Source: an uncultured Clostridium sp. | Lineage (GTDB): Bacteria; Bacillota; Clostridia; TANB77; CAG-508 | DNA: 5,260 nt | Assembly (NCBI GenBank): GCA_900555075.1 | Contig: USJO01000047.1 | Location: 1-5,260 of the forward strand | Direction: 5' to 3' | Part shown: positions 1-5,055 of the stretch, piece by piece | How positions within the stretch are numbered: position 1 is the first letter of the stretch | Layout of the letters: each line of letters begins with the position of its first letter | The notes under the pieces: generated by a model | The model's input: the letters and a program-made list of their open reading frames with translations, nothing else | What the model was told of the DNA's origin: nothing | The model's database searches: none | Position numbers and translations under genes: made by a program

Positions 1-34
1 ACTTTAGACTTATAGTTATTACTTGTACTATACA

Positions 35-457
35 TTAACTATTTGCCCCCTCTACTGCTGTTTTTTGTGCTTGTGTCAATTCTTTTTGCATTAAATTAAA
101 TGATGTTTTCCATTTTGTTTTTTCTGTTGCTGTCCCTTTTTCTGTTTTTATCATGTCAATATGTCTCTTTGAAACTCTAAACTGTGCGCCTTCTAAAAAT
201 CCACCTTTTACAACTGGAATTTTTATATCCAATACAAATGGATTCTTAAATGTTTTTTGACATAATTCTTCTGCTTCTTCTTCTGTATTAAAATCCCATG
301 ACATAGAAAGTTTTAACATTCCTACAGCTATTGGATTATCTATTAACGAACCATCAACAACACTAGAATAACTGTCTTTATCTGTGTCTTCTATGTCTAC
401 TGAATATGTACTTGGTGTCGGTAAATTTTCTGTTTTTCCATGTTCTCTCCATAACAT
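35..457 (-). CDS. Small tail protein downstream of the tape measure (DUF6711-like)
   Basis: This 140-residue protein has no signal peptide or membrane segment. Its N-terminal half reads NLPTPSTYSVDIEDTDKDSY, then VDGSLIDNPIAVGMLKLSMSW, followed by a helix (TEEEAEELCQK) and strands (VLDIKIPVVKGGF). This order, LPTP, V-I-D-D, a DG turn, a KLSMSW-type strand and then a helix, resembles DUF6711 proteins of Firmicutes phages, which are encoded close to the tape measure; I cannot confirm it by a search. The C-terminus carries KWKTSFNLMQKELTQ, as expected where such proteins end in a strand. Siphophages often encode the distal tail (baseplate hub) protein at this place, but 140 residues is short for a full distal tail protein. 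The ATG at 457 is preceded by GGAGGA inside the tape measure. The stop is at 37-35; the remaining 34 bases hold nothing recognisable. Confidence 0.7.
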   Translation of the reverse strand: MLWREHGKTENLPTPSTYSVDIEDTDKDSYSSVVDGSLIDNPIAVGMLKLSMSWDFNTEEEAEELCQKTFKNPFVLDIKIPVVKGGFLEGAQFRVSKRHIDMIKTEKGTATEKTKWKTSFNLMQKELTQAQKTAVEGANS

Positions 458-461
458 AATT

Positions 462-3299
462 TTATCCTCCTACTAATGCTTCTATGTCTTTCCCTGTTTG
501 TCTTTTCATGTCTCTTAAATTGTCCAATAATATTTGTCCTAGTTTTGCATTTCCTACATTTACTGTTAAATAAATTGGTTTATTGTTTTCATTTTCTTTA
601 TATGCTATATCACTTAAAGCATCCAACATATTATTAGCCTTAACATTTACAGGTTTTATTGTTGGATTTGTTGAAGGAATACCTGTTACCGCTTCCGTAT
701 TTATTGTATAAGACATTGTTCCTGCTAAATTTTCTATTTCATTTTTTACTTTTCCAACGTTGTCTTTTATTCCTTTTACCATTAAATCAATCATATCTGG
801 CATATAAGTGTGAAAATTTGAAAGTGGTCCTTCTTCTGGTTCTGAGAAACCTAAAAATCCTTTAATTTTACTAGCAACACTTTGAACTGCGCTTCCAACT
901 TTATGAGCTGTATTTCTTATTCCAGAAGCCATATTCTCTGTTAAATCTTTACCCCAAGTTGTAGCATTTCTTCCTAGATTTGTAAATGTAGTTTTTATAT
1001 TATCTCCCCAACCAGAAATTACTGTCTTTGCATTATTAAGTCCAGTTGAAATATTGTTCTTTAATGTATTTACTTTATCTCTAACAGTATTAGATGCATT
1101 AGACCAACATTCACTTATTTTAGATTTAACATTATTTCCCCAATTTGATATTGTATTTCGTGCATTATTAAATCCTGTAGAAATACTGCTTTTAACATTA
1201 TCAACTTTTTCTTTCACTTTACTTGAAACATTATCCCAACACTCTTTTACTTTACTTTTTACATTTCCTGCCCACTCAGATACTCCATTTTTGATTTCAT
1301 TAAATTTGTTTTTAACATTTTCAGCAAAACCTTTAAAAATTCCTGCTACAGCTTCCCAGATGCCTAATAGACCTTGTTTTAATCCTTCTATTAAAAATCC
1401 ACCCATTTCAGCCATAACAGTTGATGGTGAGTGTATACCAAATACACTTTTAAATCCATCTATAAATGGTTTGAAAATGTTATCATTAATCCATTGCCCT
1501 ATTCCAACAAAAGCATCTACTATGCCTTTAAAAATTCCTGCTACGATATTTCCTCCACATTCTTCAATCTTAGCATCAAAATATTGCCCTATTCCAGAAA
1601 GAGCATCACTTATTAATGTTCCTAGAAACAGTGAAAGTCCACCCAACGCTGTTCCTATACCTCTGAATATTGCAGATACAATTCCGCTCCAATCAATATT
1701 TTGGACATATTCCTCGATATCTCTAGCCATTTGTTGCCAATCAATAGTCTCTAATGTTGAAGATATTGTGTCAAATATTCCTTTTATTCCATCACTCAAT
1801 GTTTTAGCTGCTACTGACCAATCAATATTGTGAAAAAATCCATTTATAGCGTCCCCTATAGCTATTCCAAATTGTTTCCAGTCAAATGTTGTTACAAAAT
1901 TGTAAGCAAAATAAATTGCTGTATTTAATCCTTGCGCAACCGTATCTCCCACTTTCTTCCAATCTGTTACTGCTATAAAGCCATTTAATGTTTGTGCTAT
2001 TCCAGATGCTATATTTTTAGCTGTACTCTGTATTTTATCCCAAGGTATTTTAGCTAAAGCATTGTTTAATTTTTCCCCTATCATAGCTCCGATTTCATTC
2101 CAATTACCATTTTTAATTACATCTATTATTTTGTTTGGTGTTTTATCTACTTTTGATAAATCTATATTAGGTGTTCCGCTTCCAGTTCCTCCTGAATTTT
2201 TATTATCAGAAACATTATTTATTTCGCTGTGTATTCCACTTAAAGATTTACTTGTCTGTTTTGCACTACCTGATGCACTTTTCATAGATGAAGCTGTTGC
2301 TTTTGCAAATATATTTACTCCAGTAAAAGCATAAGCTAAACTTTGTATTGCTTTCATCAATTGATATACTAAGTTAATTACATATTCTATTACTGGTGCA
2401 AACATGCTTCCCATTGCATATTTCATATATTCTATATTAGCACTTAATTGTTGAGCCCCTGCGTTTTGGCTAGATAACCAACTTCTTGCAGAATTACTTA
2501 AAACAGAATATATCCCCCTCAAACTAAATAATGCCGCCGCATATTTTAGCACATGTTTTAGATTTCCTTTGAGACCATTTCCCATATTTTTTATATTGTT
2601 TGTAATGTTTTGAGTTACTTTAGGTATCCCCTTGAAGTTGTTTTTAAATCCCAAAGTACTAGCTTTGGCTTGTTCTATTTTTTGTTTAATCATACTAAAA
2701 AAGCCACTCATTTTTCTTTGAGTGGTAGTGTTTGAATTGGTTTCATTTTCTAATTCTGTCATTTTTGATTTGGCACTATCTAGTAACGCGTTACATCTAA
2801 TTATTTCATTATTTAACTTATCACTTTCATTTACCATTTTAACATAATTGTCATCGTTGAATAATCTTAGCTCTGTCTGTTGATTTATTCTTTTAAATCC
2901 AGCATCTGGCATTTCTTTTGATACATTTTGTCTCGTCGTCTCTTTCATTTTATCTAATGCCCCATTTGTTATATTTAGCTTTATTTCTCGTTCACTTATT
3001 TTTTTTTGTAAACTATCTATTTCTTTTTGTAATTGTGTTGTTTGTTTTATAGCTTCTTGATTATTTACTTTTATTATTATTGCATTGTCTTGGTTATCTT
3101 TTTTTAAATTACGCATCTTATTTTTTATAAAATTAGTTGCTTTTTGAATTTTATTTTGGAGTGTTGATATATTAATTTTAGAAAAGGACTCTTGTACTTT
3201 CTCTAATTCTTTTTTAATTCCAGGAACTAATTTTTCAAATCCCTTTAATGCCTCTTCTACTTTTGCAGTAACAATAATTTCAATTTCCTCTATTGTCAT
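462..3299 (-). CDS. Tail tape measure protein
   Basis: This 945-residue protein sets tail length and passes into the cell with the DNA. Residues 20-215 are a Lys/Glu-rich coiled-coil region. Residues 248-330 hold hydrophobic helices, including one long segment (about 297-325). A Gly/Ser linker follows (365-377, NKNSGGTGSGTPN), then a series of DW motifs with Trp at 400, 420, 447, 474, 494, 521 and 537, and a hydrophobic block at 543-571. FGIHSPSTVMAEMGG (620-634) and FLGFSEPEEGPLSNFHTYMP (815-834) are motifs I recognise from many Firmicutes tape measures. Between them are 44-residue repeats. At the rule of about 0.15 nm per residue, the predicted tail is roughly 140 nm. The ATG at 3299 follows AAGGTGG (3310-3304). 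No lysozyme or peptidase motif is visible. A terminator-like hairpin lies in codons near residue 192. Confidence 0.96.
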   Translation of the reverse strand: MTIEEIEIIVTAKVEEALKGFEKLVPGIKKELEKVQESFSKINISTLQNKIQKATNFIKNKMRNLKKDNQDNAIIIKVNNQEAIKQTTQLQKEIDSLQKKISEREIKLNITNGALDKMKETTRQNVSKEMPDAGFKRINQQTELRLFNDDNYVKMVNESDKLNNEIIRCNALLDSAKSKMTELENETNSNTTTQRKMSGFFSMIKQKIEQAKASTLGFKNNFKGIPKVTQNITNNIKNMGNGLKGNLKHVLKYAAALFSLRGIYSVLSNSARSWLSSQNAGAQQLSANIEYMKYAMGSMFAPVIEYVINLVYQLMKAIQSLAYAFTGVNIFAKATASSMKSASGSAKQTSKSLSGIHSEINNVSDNKNSGGTGSGTPNIDLSKVDKTPNKIIDVIKNGNWNEIGAMIGEKLNNALAKIPWDKIQSTAKNIASGIAQTLNGFIAVTDWKKVGDTVAQGLNTAIYFAYNFVTTFDWKQFGIAIGDAINGFFHNIDWSVAAKTLSDGIKGIFDTISSTLETIDWQQMARDIEEYVQNIDWSGIVSAIFRGIGTALGGLSLFLGTLISDALSGIGQYFDAKIEECGGNIVAGIFKGIVDAFVGIGQWINDNIFKPFIDGFKSVFGIHSPSTVMAEMGGFLIEGLKQGLLGIWEAVAGIFKGFAENVKNKFNEIKNGVSEWAGNVKSKVKECWDNVSSKVKEKVDNVKSSISTGFNNARNTISNWGNNVKSKISECWSNASNTVRDKVNTLKNNISTGLNNAKTVISGWGDNIKTTFTNLGRNATTWGKDLTENMASGIRNTAHKVGSAVQSVASKIKGFLGFSEPEEGPLSNFHTYMPDMIDLMVKGIKDNVGKVKNEIENLAGTMSYTINTEAVTGIPSTNPTIKPVNVKANNMLDALSDIAYKENENNKPIYLTVNVGNAKLGQILLDNLRDMKRQTGKDIEALVGG
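465..470 (-). promoter_or_regulatory. Ribosome binding site inside the tape measure C-terminus
   Basis: GGAGGA, the last two Gly codons of the tape measure (its final GG), is also the Shine-Dalgarno sequence for the next gene, whose ATG at 457 is seven bases on. The stop codon falls between them. Ribosomes finishing the tape measure would clear or reuse this site, so the two genes are probably translationally coupled. Confidence 0.8.
909..1304 (-). repeat. Three 44-residue (132-bp) repeats in the tape measure
   Basis: Units begin at residues 666, 710 and 754, each with (F/L)N near the start and Trp ten residues on (W676, W720, W764). Units 1 and 2 share about 23 of 44 residues, including NVKSK, ECW and ISTG; unit 3 keeps its first half and then diverges. 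Forty-four residues is four turns of an 11-residue helical pattern, so the units may add regular helical rods. At about 0.15 nm per residue each unit would account for 6 to 7 nm of tail. Confidence 0.75.
1677..2102 (-). repeat. DW-motif repeats in the tape measure
   Basis: Seven Trp residues, usually preceded by Asp or Pro (NWNEIG, IPWDKI, TDWKKVG, FDWKQFG, IDWSVA, IDWQQM, IDWSGI), are spaced 20, 27, 27, 20, 27 and 16 residues apart. Several pairs are exactly 47 apart (400/447/494 and 474/521). Between them run helical segments of the type IGxxLNxAL. This looks like an old internal expansion of a helical repeat; the DNA copies are no longer similar. Confidence 0.7.
2697..2725 (-). terminator. 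Terminator-like hairpin inside the tape measure gene
   Basis: The minus strand reads CCACTCA, loop AAGAAAAA, TGAGTGG, then C and six T residues. The 7-bp stem has four G-C pairs and the U-run is good. It lies about 575 bases into the gene, at residues 192-201 (TTQRKMSGFF), near the end of the N-terminal coiled coil. Because ribosomes cover coding RNA, it would act only when translation lags. It might limit tape measure transcripts or be a chance structure. Confidence 0.4.
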
Positions 3300-3330
3300 T
3301 TTTCCACCTTCTTTCTTTTTAAGACATAAT

Positions 3331-3358
3331 AAAAGACATCAGATTAAGTCTGATGCCT
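3331..3358 (-). terminator. Intrinsic terminator after the TM2 gene
   Basis: The minus strand reads A GGCATCAGA, loop CTTAA, TCTGATGTC T, followed by a TTTT run (3334-3331) and ATTATG. The stem is 9 to 10 bp with one G-U pair. It begins 22 bases after the TM2 stop codon. Only about 30 bases separate it from the tape measure start and they contain no promoter, so the tape measure must be transcribed by read-through or antitermination from upstream. Confidence 0.8.
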
Positions 3359-3380
3359 AAGTGGTTTAAAAGATTATAAA

Positions 3381-3626
3381 CTAATTGTTTTGTTTTTTAG
3401 TAGCTCTCAAAGGTGCTCCTACATTATCTCTAAAACTTCCCAATAATATTTTTATTGTATCAAAAAACCATCCAACCATGCATAAACCCAGTGTGAATGT
3501 ATACAACAATCCTTTTCCTATATTACCAACATAGTATTGATGTAAGCCAAACCATCCTCCAAATATACACATTAATAGAGCAGTATCTTTATTTTTATCT
3601 GATGTTATTGTTTGATAATGTGCCAT
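3381..3626 (-). CDS. TM2-domain small membrane protein (moron-like)
   Basis: This 81-residue protein is almost entirely one TM2 domain: two membrane helices (about residues 15-34 and 38-63) joined by a short turn, with a charged N-terminus and basic C-terminal tail (RATKKQNN). The family signature is visible as GWFGLHQYYVG (residues 24-34), then G39, and GWFFD (52-56); the usual Arg of GxHRFYxG is Gln here. The ATG at 3626 follows AAGGGGG (3640-3634) seven bases upstream. It is not a known part of the tail. It lies between the chaperone and the tape measure with its own promoter and terminator, which is the definition of a moron, a gene added to a phage operon and usually expressed from the prophage. 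Its function is unknown; a change to the host membrane, such as blocking DNA entry by related phages, is possible but unproven. The family assignment is firm. Confidence 0.88.
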   Translation of the reverse strand: MAHYQTITSDKNKDTALLMCIFGGWFGLHQYYVGNIGKGLLYTFTLGLCMVGWFFDTIKILLGSFRDNVGAPLRATKKQNN

Positions 3627-3659
3627 AATAATTCCCCCTTTTCATTGTCTTAAAAAGAG

Positions 3660-3697
3660 TATATTATAACTACTACTAAAAATCAATATATTATAAC
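3660..3697 (-). repeat. 11-bp direct repeat, each copy holding a TATAAT
   Basis: GTTATAATATA occurs at 3697-3687 and again at 3670-3660, with a 27-base period. Each copy contains a -10-like hexamer (3695-3690 and 3668-3663). Only the upstream copy has the TG of an extended -10. This could be a duplicated promoter element or simply AT-rich repetition. Confidence 0.5.
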
Positions 3698-3700
3698 AAA
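3690..3700 (-). promoter_or_regulatory. Extended -10 promoter for the TM2 gene
   Basis: The minus strand reads TTTGTTATAAT, a perfect TGnTATAAT element, in the 97-base non-coding gap before the TM2 gene. It lacks a -35 consensus but has the tandem TGTCGAA boxes at that position. The predicted start of transcription is near 3683, giving a leader of about 55 bases. A second TATAAT lies 27 bases downstream (3668-3663) within a repeat of the same 11 bases. Confidence 0.5.
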
Positions 3701-3706
3701 TTATTT

Positions 3707-3723
3707 TTCGACATAATTCGACA
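3707..3723 (-). promoter_or_regulatory. Tandem Spo0A-box-like sites upstream of the TM2 gene
   Basis: The minus strand reads TGTCGAA TTA TGTCGAA: two identical 7-base copies with start points 10 bp apart (3723 and 3713), about one helical turn. TGTCGAA is the core of the Spo0A box known from Bacillus and clostridia, where boxes 10 bp apart bind the regulator in tandem. The pair straddles the place where a -35 hexamer would sit (3718-3713, AATTAT, a poor match) for the extended -10 at 3695-3690. This recalls Spo0A-activated sigma-A promoters that lack a good -35. They begin at the base after the chaperone stop codon. Another regulator binding a direct repeat would look the same. Confidence 0.4.
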
Positions 3724-4071
3724 TTAGCCTTTAAATAGCCTTCTTTGTTCTTCCAAGGTTTGTTCTTTTTCTTCTGTTTTAAACAATTCCTTATATTGTT
3801 CTCTTATAGTTATCATCTTAGCATTTTGATTCATGCAATCACCTGCAATAAGTTTATTTGTAACCGCTTCTTGTAAATCAATTTCTCTTTTAAAGTCATC
3901 GTTTCTTCTGCTTATTTGGCTTTGGCAATACAGATTTATTTCTTTATAGCTTCCTTCCCAGAAGTCGCTCGGTTTTAACCCCAAATAGTATGCCAAAGGT
4001 TCAGTTGCATAAATTATTTCAATTAAATTATTGGAATTTTTTATATTATCTATTATTGAATCTAAGCTTCT
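3724..4071 (-). CDS. Tail assembly chaperone, -1 frameshift extension (lambda gpT-like)
   Basis: This second part of the chaperone should be made only as a fusion to the upstream frame. The reading frame is open from 4215 to a TAA at 3726-3724. The part after the first-frame stop (TAG at 4064-4062) contains a conserved-looking core: LAYYLGLKPSDFWEGSYKEI, then a helical stretch (DDFKREIDLQEA) and a charged C-terminus (EEKEQTLEEQRRLFKG). Nothing supports independent translation: no ATG lies early in the frame, the first usable codon is a TTG at 3996 without a Shine-Dalgarno sequence, and that would remove the start of the core. Wherever the slip occurs in the overlap, the fusion is about 261 residues. 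By analogy with lambda gpGT, this domain is expected to recruit tube subunits to the chaperone-coated tape measure. The boundary given assumes a late slip near 4073. Confidence 0.75.
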   Translation of the reverse strand, partial: RSLDSIIDNIKNSNNLIEIIYATEPLAYYLGLKPSDFWEGSYKEINLYCQSQISRRNDDFKREIDLQEAVTNKLIAGDCMNQNAKMITIREQYKELFKTEEKEQTLEEQRRLFKG

Positions 4072-4508
4072 AAAAGTATTTGACTTTCTGCCATTTTGCT
4101 TATCGCTTTCTCTGCTGATTTCTGCACTAATTCGTTTATATTCATGGCTGACAAAGGATTTGATATCATTTCTGTTAGTTCTTTCTTGTTCATTTTTTTC
4201 ATAAAAAAACCTTGTTCATTTATAACCTCTGTCAATTCCTTATAAATATCACTGTATGTTTTTCCATTTTCTGTTTTATAGTCATCTAAGAAATCATAAA
4301 CCTCATCAGAGCTAGAGAATGCGTGTTTTCCATCTTCACCTTCTGCAAGTGTATATATCATCTTAGATAATGCATTTAAGTCATTTTCTTTTACTGCTTT
4401 AAAATAAGCATCTTCAAAATTTTTATTTTTTAGTGTATTCGCGATTTCCACTATTTTTCTTGTTTTTAATACTAGTTTAATTCTTTTATTTTTTGTTTCT
4501 AATATCAT
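4062..4508 (-). CDS. Tail assembly chaperone, first frame (lambda gpG-like)
   Basis: This 148-residue protein starts MILETKNKRI and ends QILLEA. It is rich in Lys and Glu, mostly helical in appearance, and has no membrane segment. In siphophages the gene between the tube protein and the tape measure encodes a chaperone that coats the tape measure during tail assembly and is absent from the finished virion. A fraction of ribosomes shift by -1 near the end of the gene to make a longer form. Here a second open frame lies in exactly the -1 register, overlaps this one by about 150 bases, and has no start of its own. The start at 4508 is chosen for its AAAGGAGAG site. Sequence alone does not place it in a named chaperone family; the call rests on position, size and the paired -1 frame. 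Confidence 0.78.
   Translation of the reverse strand: MILETKNKRIKLVLKTRKIVEIANTLKNKNFEDAYFKAVKENDLNALSKMIYTLAEGEDGKHAFSSSDEVYDFLDDYKTENGKTYSDIYKELTEVINEQGFFMKKMNKKELTEMISNPLSAMNINELVQKSAEKAISKMAESQILLEA
4203..4209 (-). other. Candidate -1 slippery heptamer T TTT TTT
   Basis: In the first chaperone frame the bases read GGT TTT TTT ATG, so the X XXY YYZ pattern is met in register as T TTT TTT. It is the only canonical heptamer in the 150-base overlap. The -1 frame becomes open only at 4215, just after a TGA at 4218-4216, so this site lies at the very start of the usable window. G AAA AAA follows immediately (4200-4194) and is a second, weaker run. The difficulty is that slipping here would discard the last 46 residues of the first frame, which look like genuine protein. 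Confidence 0.4.
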
Positions 4509-4513
4509 TTTTT

Positions 4514-4522
4514 CTCTCCTTT
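4514..4522 (-). promoter_or_regulatory. Ribosome binding site that sets the chaperone start at 4508
   Basis: AAAGGAGAG lies five bases before the ATG at 4508. A longer reading that starts at a TTG at 4526 would have to translate this site itself (residues QRRE) and has no Shine-Dalgarno sequence of its own, so the ATG is preferred. Confidence 0.85.
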
Positions 4523-4529
4523 GCAAAAG

Positions 4530-4552
4530 AGAGAAGGCTCCGAGCCTTCTCT
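4530..4552 (-). terminator. Intrinsic terminator / attenuator after the major tail protein gene
   Basis: The minus strand reads AGAGAAGGCTC, G, GAGCCTTCTCT: a perfect 11-base inverted repeat that would fold as a 9-bp stem with a TCGGA loop. It is followed by CTTTTGC. It begins six bases after the TAA of the major tail protein and ends just before the ribosome binding site of the chaperone. The short U-run suggests partial termination, which would give much more tube mRNA than downstream mRNA, or 3'-end protection of the tube message. The stem is GC-rich against a very AT-rich background, so it is unlikely to be accidental. Confidence 0.75.
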
Positions 4553-4557
4553 TAATA

Positions 4558-5043
4558 TTAATATTTTGTTAAATCTCCCTCTACAGGGTATCCATCTGTT
4601 TCTACTACATTTGATTCTTTATATACTCTCATTGTGTCTTTTATGAAGTCTCCATCGTTTATTTCTTGACCTGCTATGTCTACAGTGCATTTTACTGACT
4701 GAACTAGTGGTTTATTAGCAACTGATGCTGTTGTTTCTGGATACTCTAAGAATAAGAATATTGTTGTATCTGCATCTGCTATACTTTTAATAGATTTATG
4801 TGTTTCTTGAATGAACATCATTTCAATATCAACAGTTTCTGCCTTTCTTTTTCCTTTTGCCATTCTTTCCTCTTCTAAATCAAGAGCACTATATGTTTGG
4901 CCTTCTTTTAGTGTCTTTAATTGTCCTACTTTTTGAACATAACCTATGTCTATTCTATCTCCTGTTAATGTTGTTGCATAAGATACTTTAGCTTTCATTG
5001 CAACTTGTGGTGTTGTTGTTTTTGGTGTTACTTCATCTCCCAT
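4558..5043 (-). CDS. Major tail protein (siphophage tail tube subunit)
   Basis: This 161-residue protein is the probable subunit of the tail tube, the hollow cylinder through which DNA passes. Its length and composition fit short single-domain siphophage tube proteins: a flexible, Thr/Pro-rich N-terminus (TPKTTTPQ), then alternating strand-like segments (DRIDIGYVQKVGQL, ETVDIEMMFIQ, TTIFLFLEYPET, QSVKCTVDIAGQ) and an acidic, glycine-containing C-terminus. There is no C-terminal Ig-like extension. Position supports it most strongly: it follows a tail-completion-type gene and precedes a frameshifting chaperone pair and the tape measure. The ATG at 5043 is preceded by AGGAGGA (5057-5051) seven bases upstream, the best ribosome binding site in the window, as expected for an abundant structural protein. 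Terminator-like hairpins lie on both sides of the gene. I recognise the role rather than a specific named family. Confidence 0.8.
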   Translation of the reverse strand: MGDEVTPKTTTPQVAMKAKVSYATTLTGDRIDIGYVQKVGQLKTLKEGQTYSALDLEEERMAKGKRKAETVDIEMMFIQETHKSIKSIADADTTIFLFLEYPETTASVANKPLVQSVKCTVDIAGQEINDGDFIKDTMRVYKESNVVETDGYPVEGDLTKY

Positions 5044-5055
5044 TTTTAATTCCTC

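Larger units (their letters stand above)
3314..3658. repeat. 13-bp perfect inverted repeat flanking the TM2 gene
   Basis: TCTTTTTAAGACA at 3314-3326 on the plus strand is matched exactly by its reverse complement at 3646-3658. The right copy is in the TM2 leader between the promoter and ribosome binding site; the left copy lies just past the TM2 terminator and immediately before the tape measure ribosome binding site. In a read-through RNA the two could pair and enclose the TM2 message. The sequence is A/T-rich, and a 13-base match somewhere in the window is expected by chance; only the flanking position makes it notable. Confidence 0.45.

Noticed and set aside
1..34. Possible terminator or next gene start after the last tail gene
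   Set aside because: Only a weak 4-bp palindrome around TGTATAGTACA is visible; there is no U-run, ribosome binding site or start codon within these bases.
1054..1833. 259-codon open frame on the plus strand, opposite the tape measure
   Set aside because: It is antisense to a clear gene, its protein is a low-complexity mix of Leu, Ile, Pro, Ser and Phe that mirrors the helical repeats on the other strand, and it has no convincing ribosome binding site. Helix-rich AT-biased coding sequence often leaves the complementary frame open.
2062..2334. 90-codon plus-strand frame (and shorter ones at 659-865 and 1431-1616)
   Set aside because: All lie wholly inside the tape measure on the opposite strand, with shadow-like composition and no initiation signal.
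3300..3330. A separate promoter for the tape measure
   Set aside because: The 30 or so bases between the TM2 terminator and the tape measure contain a ribosome binding site but no -10 or -35 element.
3724..3996. Independent gene starting at the TTG at 3996
   Set aside because: No Shine-Dalgarno sequence precedes it, the same frame is open 219 bases further upstream, and the start would cut into the conserved-looking segment. A frameshift product explains the frame better.
4509..4526. Longer chaperone N-terminus from a TTG at 4526
   Set aside because: The added codons consist largely of the ribosome binding site for the ATG at 4508 and abut the terminator U-run.
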